From: Bradyrhizobium niftali
GTDB taxonomy: Bacteria; Pseudomonadota; Alphaproteobacteria; Rhizobiales; Xanthobacteraceae
DNA length: 64,000 nucleotides
Assembly (NCBI RefSeq): GCF_004571025.1
Contig: NZ_SPQT01000001.1
Span: 558,001-622,000 of the forward strand
Reading direction: 5' to 3'
Below the pieces are notes generated by a model. It was given only the letters and a program-made list of their open reading frames with translations. It did no database searches and was not told the DNA's origin. Positions 25,996-35,525 of the stretch are shown in pieces; the stretch's first letter is position 1, and the number at the start of each line of letters is the position of its first letter. Both the position numbers and the translations under genes were made by a program.

Positions 25996-27531
25996 TCAGC
26001 AGGCCGTGGATGGACGGGTCCGCGGCGACAAAACCGCCGATGGAAATTGACGCGCAAAGGCACTCGTCTTCGGCTGAACACGCGATCCATCGATCACCTC
26101 GAGCCGGCCGCAGCGGTTCAGGGTGTGCAGCTTTCGGCCGGGCCATGTCGGTCCGGGCTTGAGCGAGTGGCGGACGATCTGCTTGAACGTCGTCGGCGAC
26201 AGTTCGACGACTTCCGCGAGGCCAAGCGCCGCGCCGTATCCGTCCGCGCAATTCTGCACCGGTCGCCACAGCCTGTTGTTGATGGTGACGAAATTCCCAG
26301 CCGGTCGCGTACTCGCGCGATCGATCAGGACCGGGTTGCTGGCATGAGGCAGCCAAGGGCCGAGCAGGCGGTCGGCGTGGAAGATCGCAAGCGAATCCGA
26401 ATAGCCGCCGGTTCCGTCGCGCCAGGCGCCAAACAGATAGTTCAGGCCGTTGTGCCGCGTGATCGTCACGTCGGCGAGCTCGAGGCCCGAGAGCAGCGTC
26501 GCGTGCCGCTCCCATTTGTCCGGAAACCGAACGCATTTGTAGAGGGCGACGTCCCCGTTGATCGAGCTCTCCGGGATCATCCACAGGTCGCCATCGTCCT
26601 CGATCAGGAACGGATAGGACAGGTGCCAGGGCTCTTCCAGCACGGGCACGACGTCGCCGACTGGCCCGGTGTCACCGAACTCGATCGCCGAAATGATTCC
26701 CTTGCCGACCCGGTGATCGAGATCTTCAAAAAAGACGAACGTTCGTCCACGCCAGGTGATGGGAAAGGGATCGGCGTAGAAGTGGTTTCCCGGATCTCCC
26801 AGAACGTTCCAGCGAGGCCCGGAGAGATCTCCCGTCTGCCAGACACCTGCGCCGTCGTTGAAGCGCCATCCGATATGCCAATGCGGGGCGTAGCAGCAGA
26901 GGCGATAGATCTCCTTGGCGATCGAGGCGGCGAGGCCGCGCGCGACGTAGCCAAGCGGTCCACGGCGACTTGCATCGCCGGCGGGGCGCGCCAGTTGCGG
27001 CAGAATGCGCGGCCGTCCCGACAGGATTGCCGCCACCATGGTCAGGGTTCGCGCCATGACCGTTTCGAGCGCACCGCTCAGGCCGGCTGCAATTTCTCCC
27101 GACGGGTGACCGCGATCGAGCACGGCGCCGTCGATCTCGTTGACGATGTCGATCACCGGCAACTCGCCGCCGAGAATGGCGGCGAGCGCGGCGTTTTCCC
27201 CTGCCGTTCCGTTGAACAGCGGGCGCAGATACAGCGGAGCCGAACAGTTCCGATCCGGCGCGCCGCTTGTAAAATCGACGATCACGTCGGCCGTGCCTGT
27301 GCGAGCCTGCGTCCGCTCCGGAATGATCTGCAGCCTGTCGGCGCCGCTGGGTTTGCCCTTGTGCAACACCACGCGTTCGAGCGCGAACAGCGCGTCGAGA
27401 CCTGCGGGACGTGACTCCGCCGTCGTCGTCCAGGCGATTTGGACCGGAACGTCCCGCCCGTCGATCGACAGCGTCTCGCGGCGCATCCACCGCCGCGCAT
27501 GCTCAATTTCACAGCGAAACTCGATGATCAT
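25996..27531 (-). CDS. Exopolysaccharide-cluster protein with a five-bladed beta-propeller (GINT1/GH43-like)
   Basis: 511-residue protein with no signal peptide. Residues about 1-180 are a poorly recognisable N-terminal domain. From about 210 onward comes the propeller pattern: GVWQTGDLSG, HFYADPFPITWRGRTFVFFED, EEPWHLSYPFLIEDDGDLWMIPES, and blade repeats LFGAWRDGTGGYSD...LGPWLPHASNPV. The ADPF...FFED and YPF...WMIPES blades are those of the GINT1 N-terminal/GH43-like propellers found in polysaccharide loci of proteobacteria. It is 29 bp downstream of the GT4 gene in the same direction. Function is probably glycan modification or transfer; the exact reaction is unknown. Confidence 0.75.
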   Translation of the reverse strand: MIIEFRCEIEHARRWMRRETLSIDGRDVPVQIAWTTTAESRPAGLDALFALERVVLHKGKPSGADRLQIIPERTQARTGTADVIVDFTSGAPDRNCSAPLYLRPLFNGTAGENAALAAILGGELPVIDIVNEIDGAVLDRGHPSGEIAAGLSGALETVMARTLTMVAAILSGRPRILPQLARPAGDASRRGPLGYVARGLAASIAKEIYRLCCYAPHWHIGWRFNDGAGVWQTGDLSGPRWNVLGDPGNHFYADPFPITWRGRTFVFFEDLDHRVGKGIISAIEFGDTGPVGDVVPVLEEPWHLSYPFLIEDDGDLWMIPESSINGDVALYKCVRFPDKWERHATLLSGLELADVTITRHNGLNYLFGAWRDGTGGYSDSLAIFHADRLLGPWLPHASNPVLIDRASTRPAGNFVTINNRLWRPVQNCADGYGAALGLAEVVELSPTTFKQIVRHSLKPGPTWPGRKLHTLNRCGRLEVIDGSRVQPKTSAFARQFPSAVLSPRTRPSTAC

Positions 27532-27560
27532 GTCGAGCTAATCCATTCCAGCGGATCAGG

Positions 27561-28772
27561 TCACGTGACCTGGCCGAGAATTCGAACGTATTCCTCCACC
27601 ATGGCGTCTACCGAGTACCGCAACTTCAGGCCTTTGGCATTGTGCCGCAGCTCCTCGCGCAGGGTTTGGTCGGTTAGGAGTTTCGAGACGGCGGCCGACA
27701 GCTTCGCATGATCGGAGGCATCGACGAACAGGGCTGTCGGCTTTCCTTCGAAGGACAGCACCTCGCGCAGGACGGGTAGATCGGTGACGACGGAGGGAAC
27801 ACCGGCGTTTGCGGCTTCGACCGCGGCGAGGCCGAAGGTCTCGGCCTGTGTCGGAAATACGAACACGTCCAGGCAGGCCAAAAAATCGGCCATCTGGCGC
27901 GGGGCGATTTCCCCGAGCAGATGCAATCTGTCCGATACGTTCAAATCATCCGCAAGCCGCCTCAGCCGGGCCTCGTCGACTCCCTGGCCGGCCAATGCGA
28001 GGTGCCAGGATGGCTGATCCGGCAGGAGGCGTATCGCCGCATCGAGCCGCTTGTGCGGGTGCAGCCTCGCGGCACAGCCGAGCAGGACGCGGTCGGTCGG
28101 CAGTTTGAACTTCTCTCGCGCAGCTTGCCTCGGCAGAGTGAGCGCCTTGTCGTCGAAGCCGTGTGGAACGTGCACCATGCGCGACCGGTAGGCCGCGGGG
28201 TAGCGCGAATATTCGCGCTGCATGTCCAGCGAGTTCAGCGTGATACGATCGAAGAAGCCGAGGCTGCCCATGACGATGTCGGCCGTGCGGACCGGCCAGC
28301 TCATCGACAGCGCGGACGACACCTGATTGGCGATGACGGGTGCGCGGCAGACGAGGCGAGACGCGCCGGCGCCGATGACGTTGCCGAAATGCTGGAAGGT
28401 CAAAACCGCATCGGGCCTGGTGGTCCTGATGTGACGGCCGAGCGTCCGCAGCATTTGCAGCAGGGCCAGCGGATGTCCTGGCCGGCTCGATGCGCAGTAG
28501 AGCGTATCGGGCGGCTCGTCGAAGGAATCCGACTTGCGGAAGAAGAACAGATTGGTGACCCGATAGCCGCGTGCGGTCAGGCCGGCGCCGAGCAGCCTGG
28601 AGATCTCCTGGGCGCCCGCATTCTCGGCCTGTGTCTGGACCAGAAGCACGTGCAGCTTTGGTCCGCCGCTGCCCCGACCTGCGAGTGCTGCTGCAGTCGA
28701 CGGCAGCTTCGGTGCCTCGCCCAGTTCTGCGCCTGGCTGGTAATGCAGCACGGATTCCGACCTGCTAATCAA
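27561..28772 (-). CDS. Glycosyltransferase family 4
   Basis: Cytoplasmic GT-B glycosyltransferase, 403 residues, expected to add a sugar to a lipid-linked exopolysaccharide repeat unit. The C-terminal nucleotide-sugar-binding half has LLGCAARLHPHKRLDAAIRLL and the retaining GT4 motif E-x7-E in ETFGLAAVE (about 311-319), followed by ANAGVPSVVTD. The N-terminal half has the donor/acceptor loop QTQAENAGAQEISRLL. First gene of a two-gene minus-strand unit, divergent from the co-polymerase gene. Confidence 0.92.
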   Translation of the reverse strand: MISRSESVLHYQPGAELGEAPKLPSTAAALAGRGSGGPKLHVLLVQTQAENAGAQEISRLLGAGLTARGYRVTNLFFFRKSDSFDEPPDTLYCASSRPGHPLALLQMLRTLGRHIRTTRPDAVLTFQHFGNVIGAGASRLVCRAPVIANQVSSALSMSWPVRTADIVMGSLGFFDRITLNSLDMQREYSRYPAAYRSRMVHVPHGFDDKALTLPRQAAREKFKLPTDRVLLGCAARLHPHKRLDAAIRLLPDQPSWHLALAGQGVDEARLRRLADDLNVSDRLHLLGEIAPRQMADFLACLDVFVFPTQAETFGLAAVEAANAGVPSVVTDLPVLREVLSFEGKPTALFVDASDHAKLSAAVSKLLTDQTLREELRHNAKGLKLRYSVDAMVEEYVRILGQVT

Positions 28773-28916
28773 ACGTTCACCTTCTTGATGCCGTACCTAA
28801 CATGCGAGCCTCGGGCGGACACCGACTAGCAACAAACGGAGTTAATGCGCTGGCCGCCGGACCGCATCGTTCACATCAGAATGACGGCGGTTTCCGCGCG
28901 GAGCGAGGCACGCGCG

Positions 28917-28967
28917 TTAACCAATTGGTCATCTTCGCGTGGCGGCGGGTAACTGCGGATTAACCAT
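28917..28967. promoter_or_regulatory. Promoter region of co-polymerase/GT4 genes with TTAACC motifs
   Basis: The 256-bp divergent region holds TTAACC at 28917-28922, TTAACCAT at 28960-28967, a perfect palindrome ACCAATTGGT at 28920-28929, and CACTG-AA-CAGTG at 28990-29001. TTAACC recurs before the FAD oxidoreductase (32812, 32891) and the polymerase (35499). TTAACCAT resembles a CtrA half-site known in alphaproteobacteria; full TTAA-N7-TTAA sites are not present. Confidence 0.35.
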
Positions 28968-29028
28968 AGATATTTACGGTGGAGCAGGCCACTGAACAGT
29001 GCTTGCCAGTTGAATCCGAGTAAAGTCC

Positions 29029-31125
29029 ATGACGTTCGGTCGCCGCGCAGACCCGACAAGTTCCGGATCGACCGATGTCTCCGCGTCGTGGCAGACTCAA
29101 AATGCGTCGAACGGTGAGGCCGGCGGAGCCGCAGCACGTCTTGGTGGTGTGCTCACGGCCGCGGGCGCGCTCTCCTTCTTTCGGGACAATGCTCGCCGCA
29201 TCCTGACGCTCGCTCTCGCGATCTTCGTCCTCGGCGTCGTCGTTCTGCTGGTTATCCCGGTTCGATTTGCGGCGACCGCGCTGGTCGTTGTCGATCCCCG
29301 GGAGCAGCGCGTGACCGCGGATCAGGACGTTCTGCCGGGCATAGGGCAGGATAGCGCCGCGCTGCAAAGCCTGGTCGAAGTGGCGAAGTCCGACGGCTTT
29401 CTCAAGCCGCTGATCGAGCAGCTCAAGGTCGGGGACGACGAGGATATTTCCGGGGGACATACCGACCCCGCGCGCCTGCTCGAGAGATTCCGCAACCGTC
29501 TCGACATTTCCCGCCGCGGGCTCACTTACGTCATCGCCATCCGCTTCACCTCGAACCGTCCGGAGCGGGCGGCCTATTATGCGAACGCGATAGCGGAGTC
29601 GTTCGTCGCTGGTCAGACGCGCAACCGCACCGAGGCGACCGACGATGCGGCCGATTGGCTCAGCGGGCGGCTGAAGACGTTGAACGACCGGCTGAGGGCG
29701 TCAGAGGACGCCGTGGCCACGTTCAAGCTCGAGCACAGGATCGTCAACGCGGGCAAGGATGCCACGACCCAGCAATTGCGCGTGACCGAGCTGTCGCAGC
29801 AGGTTGCCGCCGCGCGCGCCCGGACCGAAGAGGCGAAGGCTCGCTACGAGCAGGCTCACCGCGACCTGAAGGCGAATGTCGAGGGTCCCGTCAAGCAGGA
29901 TCTCCTGAGCGCGCTGCGTGCGCAGCGGTCGGCGCTCAATGATCAAATCGCGCAGAAGCGGGCGGTGTTCGGCGATCGCCATCCCGACCTCGTCATGTCC
30001 TACAGTCAGCTGAACGATCTCAACAGGCAGATCGAGGTCGAGCGGACAAAGGGCATCGACACCGCAAAGTCGGAATACGAGGCCCAGCGCGAACAGCAGA
30101 AGGCGCTCGAAGGCCAGATGAAGGCGGCTGAATCGCAGATCCTGGTCGATGGTCAGGCCCTGGTCCGGCTCCAGGAGTTGCAGCGCGACGCCGAGGCCAA
30201 CAGAAACATCTACGAACAGTTCCTCTCGCGCTCCAAGACGACGAACGAGCAACGTCTCTTGCAGAGCTCCCAGACCAAGATTGCTTCGTCCGCCATTCCG
30301 CCGCTGCGCTCGACACTTCCGCCGCTGCCCTTGCTGCTCGCCGCGCTCGCGATCGGCTCGCTGCTGACATCGACGGCGGTCGTTGCGGCAACCGGACGCG
30401 GATCGGACAAGGCTGCCGAAGACGCTCCTGCTCCCGATCCGGCTCCACGCCAGCCCGCGTCGTGGCCACGCCCGCCCGTGTGGGCCCGCATTCCCGACCT
30501 GCTGCCGAGCGATGTGCCGAGAAACATCTGGCAAGGTCCGGTCTCCGCGACGGCTGAGCTCGATCTCGGTCCCCATTTGCGCCCGCTGCTCGACCGGCTG
30601 GAGAATTTGCCGGGAGCCCGGGGCAAGGTCGCGCTCGTGATGTCGGTCGGCAAGCGGGCCGGCGGCAACACCGTCGCGCGGTCGCTGAACCGGTGGGCGG
30701 TGAACAGGGGGAAGCTCAGCGTCCTGATCCGGGTCGAGCCGGACCTCGGCGGTGCCGGGGCTGGCCTCGCCAAGGGGCAGTCGGACGGCATGACCACGGC
30801 GGATTTTCGCAGCGTCGATGCGCTTCTGGGTGCCGGCAAGCGGCCCGAGGCATCGCCCGCGGACGACATTCGCTCGGAGTTCGATCTGATCGTCGTCCAT
30901 GCCACCTCGCTGGCCTTGCAGCCGGAGGCGGCGGCGCTGGCCGCTCACGCCGACCTGGTCATCCTGGTCGCTTGCGAAGACGCGGTCGATTCCACTGCAA
31001 TGCGCAGGGCAATGGCTGCGCTCTCTCGCTTTGGCGGCGTGCCGACCGGGCTCGTCATCAATCGCGTCCCGGCCGATCCGTCGGCGGCGCGCCGTCGGGG
31101 CGAAGTGTTGGGCCTGGCCGGATGA
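29029..31125 (+). CDS. Polysaccharide co-polymerase (Wzc/GumC type) with degenerate C-terminal kinase domain
   Basis: 698-residue inner-membrane protein controlling exopolysaccharide chain length and export. Membrane helix 1 is about residues 58-78, a long periplasmic coiled-coil region runs from 200 to 415, and helix 2 is about 430-452, after a proline-rich IPPLRSTLPPLP. The C-terminal 200 residues have the shape of a Wzc BY-kinase, but the P-loop position reads SVGKRAGGNTVA (539-550), lacking the lysine and serine, and there is no terminal tyrosine cluster. It is therefore probably a catalytically dead kinase fold. Divergent from the GT4 gene and convergent with the flippase. Confidence 0.9.
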   Translation: MTFGRRADPTSSGSTDVSASWQTQNASNGEAGGAAARLGGVLTAAGALSFFRDNARRILTLALAIFVLGVVVLLVIPVRFAATALVVVDPREQRVTADQDVLPGIGQDSAALQSLVEVAKSDGFLKPLIEQLKVGDDEDISGGHTDPARLLERFRNRLDISRRGLTYVIAIRFTSNRPERAAYYANAIAESFVAGQTRNRTEATDDAADWLSGRLKTLNDRLRASEDAVATFKLEHRIVNAGKDATTQQLRVTELSQQVAAARARTEEAKARYEQAHRDLKANVEGPVKQDLLSALRAQRSALNDQIAQKRAVFGDRHPDLVMSYSQLNDLNRQIEVERTKGIDTAKSEYEAQREQQKALEGQMKAAESQILVDGQALVRLQELQRDAEANRNIYEQFLSRSKTTNEQRLLQSSQTKIASSAIPPLRSTLPPLPLLLAALAIGSLLTSTAVVAATGRGSDKAAEDAPAPDPAPRQPASWPRPPVWARIPDLLPSDVPRNIWQGPVSATAELDLGPHLRPLLDRLENLPGARGKVALVMSVGKRAGGNTVARSLNRWAVNRGKLSVLIRVEPDLGGAGAGLAKGQSDGMTTADFRSVDALLGAGKRPEASPADDIRSEFDLIVVHATSLALQPEAAALAAHADLVILVACEDAVDSTAMRRAMAALSRFGGVPTGLVINRVPADPSAARRRGEVLGLAG

Positions 31126-31132
31126 TCGGCGC

Positions 31133-32479
31133 CTATTCGCCGGAGTCGGCACCGCGAACGGCGTAGGCGCCGCGTTTCGATGCCGAGAAGCGCAAGAGCA
31201 CGAGAATTGAAGGATCGACTCCGGTTCGCCGGCGACAGAGGATGTTGAGCGCGATGGTTGCGAGCGCCAGCGACACCGTTGCCGAGATCGCCGCGCCAAG
31301 CACGCCGAGCCAGGGAATCAGGACCAGAAATCCGACCAGCCGCAGCGCCACGTTCGCCGCGACGACGGGGACATAGACGCGCTCATGGCCGGTCAGCTGC
31401 AGGATCGCGGCGGATGGACCGCCCGCCGCCTGGAAAGCCGTGCCGATCGCGAGCACGATCAGGACCCAATGCTGTTCGGCGAAATGGGGCCCGAACAGGT
31501 TGAGAAGTTGGGGGCCGCCGATCCAGATCAGGAGAAGTCCACTGGCCACGCAAAGCCCGGTCACTTCCGCCATGAGCTGCAACGTTCGCCCGAACTCCTG
31601 GTGGTTCTTGCTGAAGTACAGCGAAGGAAGCCGGCGCGCCCCGAAGCTGTACAGTGCTGCCGAGACCATGGCGAAGATGTTGGCCAGGCGCGAAGCGGCA
31701 AAATAGATTCCGGCGGTCGTCGGATCCAGCATCCAGTAGACCAGGATGACGTCGAAATACTGGTTGGCGACTTCGAGGATGGACGCGACCCAGAAATGAA
31801 GCGCGCTCGATCTCCAGCGAGAGGTCTCGGAACGCGCCGCCGTGCTGCGCAAGCCCGGCAGGGCGCGGGCAATCGCAACGACCTGCGCGACCAGGCCCAC
31901 CGACATGGCGATCGTCATCACGGCGAACAACTCGGCGGGATCGAGCTGCCGATGGCCGAACAACATGGCAAGCAGAAACAGGACGACGATGACTCGCCAG
32001 AAGAGCTCCCGGTTGCCTTCGCCCATGAGAATGCTGACCAGCGAGCGGGCGATCTGGCTGCCGAGCATCAGTCCGGCATTCACCGCAGTGTAGGCCGAGA
32101 GAGCAAGGATCAGAAGCCACCAGTCGCCCCTCAAGCTCGCGGCCAGCGCGACCGCGGCGATCGCGATCAGCATCGCGACGGAGGTCATCCTGAAGCTCGA
32201 CAGGAGGACACCTTTGATGAGGTCGGGCCTGTCTCCGACCTGATACTCGTTCAGGAATCGCACCAGGAGCGATTCCTGGCCGACCAGCCCCACGACCGCT
32301 GCGATTTGGGCAACTGAAAGCCAGGTCGCAAAGATGCCGAATCCATCAGGCGACATCGTTCGCGCCGCCAGCGAGAACAACGCAAACGCAAGCGCGCCGC
32401 TGCCAACCTTGAGGAGGATGGTCCCGACAACACCGCGCGTCACGTCGCGCCGCAGGAACTGGACGATGGATTCGATCAT
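31133..32479 (-). CDS. Polysaccharide flippase (Wzx/MATE-like oligosaccharide translocase)
   Basis: Integral inner-membrane protein, 448 residues with about 12-14 hydrophobic segments. It begins DVTRGVVGTILLKVGSGALAF and has ARTMSPDGFGIFATWLS, the pattern of the polysaccharide_synt/oligosaccharide flippase family. Role: moving lipid-linked repeat units to the periplasmic side for polymerisation. It ends 7 bp from the convergent co-polymerase gene and is divergent from the FAD oxidoreductase. Confidence 0.9.
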   Translation of the reverse strand: MIESIVQFLRRDVTRGVVGTILLKVGSGALAFALFSLAARTMSPDGFGIFATWLSVAQIAAVVGLVGQESLLVRFLNEYQVGDRPDLIKGVLLSSFRMTSVAMLIAIAAVALAASLRGDWWLLILALSAYTAVNAGLMLGSQIARSLVSILMGEGNRELFWRVIVVLFLLAMLFGHRQLDPAELFAVMTIAMSVGLVAQVVAIARALPGLRSTAARSETSRWRSSALHFWVASILEVANQYFDVILVYWMLDPTTAGIYFAASRLANIFAMVSAALYSFGARRLPSLYFSKNHQEFGRTLQLMAEVTGLCVASGLLLIWIGGPQLLNLFGPHFAEQHWVLIVLAIGTAFQAAGGPSAAILQLTGHERVYVPVVAANVALRLVGFLVLIPWLGVLGAAISATVSLALATIALNILCRRRTGVDPSILVLLRFSASKRGAYAVRGADSGE

Positions 32480-32911
32480 GGACGTTGCGGGACGACTTTC
32501 CCCCGGGGATGCGCGTTAGGACAGCGGCGAGAGCCTAGCATGGTGAAAAATTGCGAGTGTTAATGGGGGCCTCTTGAGTCCTTTTGGTCGCGGCCGATAT
32601 CGGCGAAACGCCCGCTGCGTCACGGTGGGACAGATTCGTTCCGCCTGTCCCGGAGAGAGCGAAGGCCGGCTCTGTCGAAAGCGACGTGATGTCGCTCTGA
32701 CGCGAAGCAGCCATGCATTCCACCGGGGCATTGCCGAAGACCGGCCCCTGTCGAACATCCTGAGCAAGACGCGTGCCGGGATATCGTCCGGCCGATCGAG
32801 TCTCCGGTTCATTAACCTCGATCGAGGGAAATGATCGCGCTCGGTCCTGCGATGCGACATCAGGCGGGATAATTGCACATGGAACCACCGTTAACCGTGG
32901 GAGCCTGGACC
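32480..32911. other. 432-bp intergenic region between flippase and FAD oxidoreductase
   Basis: No believable gene; a 120-codon minus-strand open frame here has arginine-rich random composition and no start context. The stretch should hold the two divergent promoters. Visible elements are a perfect 12-base palindrome CCTCGATCGAGG at 32816-32827, directly after TTAACC at 32812-32817, and a second TTAACC at 32891-32896 close to the oxidoreductase start. No -35/-10 pair stands out. Confidence 0.5.
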
Positions 32912-34135
32912 ATGACGGCGGATAGCACCGTGACCGAGCCGATCGCCGCAGCTGCGACCACGACGACGTTCGCGGACATCGCGATTGTCGGAGGTGGCCT
33001 TGCGGGTTCGCTCGCGGCTTCTGTCCTTGCGCGGGCAGGGCATCGCGTCGCGCTGGTTGATAAGCGCGCGGTCTATCCAGACGAGTTTCGGGTCGAAAAG
33101 ATTGGAGGCCAGCAGCTGGAGATGCTCCGCAGGCTGGGCTTCATCCGCAGCCTCGCGAGCGTCGCCTGTCCATACGATCGCGTGCTCAATGTCAGGGAAG
33201 GCAAGGTGGTCGATGTCAGCGTCGGCCAGGCTTACGGGCTTCCCTATGCCGGTCTCGTTGCCATGGCGCGCGGCCAGATCCCCGATCCGTCCAGTCTGAT
33301 CGTCGACGAGGTCACCGCAATGACCTGTAGCGACGACGTTCAGCATCTCGAGCTTGCCTCCGGACGCCGCCTGAATGCGCGTCTTGTCGTTCTGGCGACG
33401 GGCATGGCGGGAGCTCTCGGCTACAAGCTGGGCATCAGGCGGCGCGTGCTGGCCGCAGGCCACTCGGTTTCCTTCGGCTTCACGATCGCTCGCCGGGACG
33501 GCGCGCCGTTCGATTTCAAGGCGCTGACCTATTACGGCGAGCGCACCTCCGACGGCGTCGATTATCTCAGCCTGTTTCCGGTACCCACCGGCATGCGGGC
33601 CAATCTCTTCATGTTCCGCGACCCGGCCGATCCGGTCATGCGCGATCTGCGTCGCGACACGGAAGCGACAGTCCTGCGGCTGCTGCCGGGATTGCAGCCC
33701 TACCTCGGTGATTTTCGCGTGACGGACCGGGTCCGGAACTGGGTGATGGACCTGTCCGTCGTCGAAGGACACCTCCAGCCCGGAATCGTGCTGATCGGCG
33801 ATGCGTTTCAGACCAATTGTCCTGCTGCCGGAACGGGCGTAGCCCGCCTGCTGGTGGACGTCGAGCGCCTCTGTACCGAATATGCGCCGCGGTGGCTCGC
33901 GACCGGTGGGATGGGCATCGAGAAGATATCGGAGTTCTATTCCGATCGCGACAAGATCGCCGCGGACCAGCAGTCACTGAAGATGGCGCGCTTCCGCCAG
34001 GCGCTGACGTCCCGCGACGATATCGGCTGGGATGTGCGGCGACGGCTGCACTTCCTGAGGCGAAGCATCACCCATCGGGTCGATCAGATGCGGCCGGGCT
34101 GGCTTGCGCAGGTCCGCAGCGCGCTGCGCGCCTGA
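32912..34135 (+). CDS. FAD-dependent oxidoreductase in the exopolysaccharide cluster
   Basis: Flavoprotein of 407 residues. The dinucleotide-binding motif DIAIVGGGLAGSLAASVLARAG lies near the N-terminus (key GGGLAG), followed by ALVDKR. The second FAD motif is GIVLIGDAFQTNCPAAGTG, the GD motif of aromatic-hydroxylase/halogenase/geranylgeranyl-reductase-like enzymes. Start ATG 32912 has GGGAG about 10 bases upstream; ATG 32879 is an alternative adding 11 residues. Its role in polysaccharide synthesis is unknown; similar genes occur in glycan loci. Confidence 0.8.
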   Translation: MTADSTVTEPIAAAATTTTFADIAIVGGGLAGSLAASVLARAGHRVALVDKRAVYPDEFRVEKIGGQQLEMLRRLGFIRSLASVACPYDRVLNVREGKVVDVSVGQAYGLPYAGLVAMARGQIPDPSSLIVDEVTAMTCSDDVQHLELASGRRLNARLVVLATGMAGALGYKLGIRRRVLAAGHSVSFGFTIARRDGAPFDFKALTYYGERTSDGVDYLSLFPVPTGMRANLFMFRDPADPVMRDLRRDTEATVLRLLPGLQPYLGDFRVTDRVRNWVMDLSVVEGHLQPGIVLIGDAFQTNCPAAGTGVARLLVDVERLCTEYAPRWLATGGMGIEKISEFYSDRDKIAADQQSLKMARFRQALTSRDDIGWDVRRRLHFLRRSITHRVDQMRPGWLAQVRSALRA

Positions 34136-34164
34136 GGCTGCAATCCGCAGGCGCCTCGCGCCGG

Positions 34165-35301
34165 TCAGCGCGTCGGCGTCGAGGTGCGGGTTGGCGAGAG
34201 CCGGAACTCCGAAATTCGCTTGGCGGCAAGCTTGAGCCAGGGTGCCTGCTTCAGTGCGAACAGCGATATCGCGCCTGTGGTGCTGCCGGCGTGCGTGACC
34301 GCCCACATCGGCGAGGGCTGCCCGCCGAACAATTTCTTGTATGGCTCGTCACCAATGGTGAAGTCGAGCATCTGATCCCCGCGCTCGATGCAGTCCTTCG
34401 CCACCTGCTCGAACATCAGCGCGCCGAGGGACTGGCTCTTGTATCCGGCAATATCGAAGGCACTCATGATGACGAGAAAACTGTCGCGGTGGTGCAATCC
34501 GAGCACGGCGGCGATCACCTCGCCATCCATCTTCATGGCATAGAGCCGCGCAAGGGAACCGAGACCACGGACCGCGATGTCGGAATAGAAGTCGTAATAT
34601 TCGGGCCGCTGGAGCAGGTCTCCGTCGCCCTGCGACTGGAACCGCGGGCCGCGAAACTTCCTCATCACGTCCAGCGTCTCGAGGACGGCGGCGCTGTCGT
34701 TGCAGCATGAGAAGCTCAGCGTGCCCTTCTTCTGGAGCTGCCGATACTTCTTTGCGAGCTCCTTCTGATAGGAGCGCTCCATCGCACTGGTCCGCCATTG
34801 CTCGAATGGGGCGAGGAGAACCGTTGCGTAGGCATTGGTGTCCATCGCGACGCGGCGGGGCGCACCCAGGAGGTTCTCGATCGGGAGCCGCCCGTCCGGC
34901 AGCTTGGTCATTCGGAGCAGGTCGAAAGGGCGAACGAGGCGGCGAATCTCGGCGCATGCATCCGCATCCCTGAGCAGCTCGGAAAACACCATCGGGCTGC
35001 AAACCGGCGCCAGATAGTCGGAGACGCGCAGGTCGGCGAATTCGACGGTCCGTATCGGGCCGCGCCGGATCCGCAGCAAGGGCAGCACCATCGCAAGGGC
35101 GCCCGTCGCGCGGTAGCGAACCACGACAACAAGAGGTGTTGCTCCCGCATGCGACGCTAGCCTGCCGTAGAGGCTGTGCAGCCAAAGCGGATGCTGGAAC
35201 GCGGTGGCAGCCGAGTGATCGAACAGCTCTGCATAGTCCGGCGACAGGAAGTCGAATGCCGATTCGACGGCGATATCGAACGTGTTGCCAAGCGTGTTCA
35301 T
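34165..35301 (-). CDS. CelD/BcsL-type GNAT acyltransferase
   Basis: 378-residue cytoplasmic protein with a double GNAT (FemAB-like) layout. The core is RSYQKELAKKYRQLQKKG..., FYSDIAVRGLGSLARLYAMKMDGEVIAAVLGLHHRDSF and SLGALMFEQVAKDCIERGDQMLDFTIGDEPYKKLFG (key GDEPYKKLFG), as in CelD proteins of cellulose and exopolysaccharide loci. Likely role: acetylating a sugar or lipid intermediate. Convergent with the oxidoreductase and divergent from the polymerase. Confidence 0.87.
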   Translation of the reverse strand: MNTLGNTFDIAVESAFDFLSPDYAELFDHSAATAFQHPLWLHSLYGRLASHAGATPLVVVVRYRATGALAMVLPLLRIRRGPIRTVEFADLRVSDYLAPVCSPMVFSELLRDADACAEIRRLVRPFDLLRMTKLPDGRLPIENLLGAPRRVAMDTNAYATVLLAPFEQWRTSAMERSYQKELAKKYRQLQKKGTLSFSCCNDSAAVLETLDVMRKFRGPRFQSQGDGDLLQRPEYYDFYSDIAVRGLGSLARLYAMKMDGEVIAAVLGLHHRDSFLVIMSAFDIAGYKSQSLGALMFEQVAKDCIERGDQMLDFTIGDEPYKKLFGGQPSPMWAVTHAGSTTGAISLFALKQAPWLKLAAKRISEFRLSPTRTSTPTR

Positions 35302-35498
35302 GCGTAACCAGGGAAACCGGATAATTTAGGGAGTGCTCGAGCGAGCTCAGGGCTTATAGCAGGGGAGTGACGGTCGAGATACCGAGGTGGCACGATTTGC
35401 ATTAAACGGACTAAGCCGGGTTCGTATCGTTACCGAAGTCTTAAGATTTCGCGGTCACGACGGCTCGGATGTCGAGACCTGGCCGCGCTAGCAAATAA

Positions 35499-35512
35499 TT
35501 AACCGCGTTTAA
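35499..35512 (+). promoter_or_regulatory. TTAA-N6-TTAA element before the polymerase gene
   Basis: TTAACCGCGTTTAA sits 13 bases upstream of the polymerase start codon. It is one base short of the CtrA consensus TTAA-N7-TTAA. It is followed by AAGGAAGG, a good Shine-Dalgarno 7 bases before ATG 35526. The rest of the 224-bp gap holds nothing else I can call. Confidence 0.3.
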
Positions 35513-35525
35513 GGAAGGTCAATTC

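Noticed and set aside
32516..32878. 120-codon open frame in the flippase-oxidoreductase gap
   Set aside because: Arginine-rich, low-complexity translation, no ribosome site, and it covers the likely promoters.
35387..35402. Sigma-54 promoter candidate TGGCACGATTTGC before the polymerase gene
   Set aside because: The GG and GC elements are 8 bases apart instead of the required 10.
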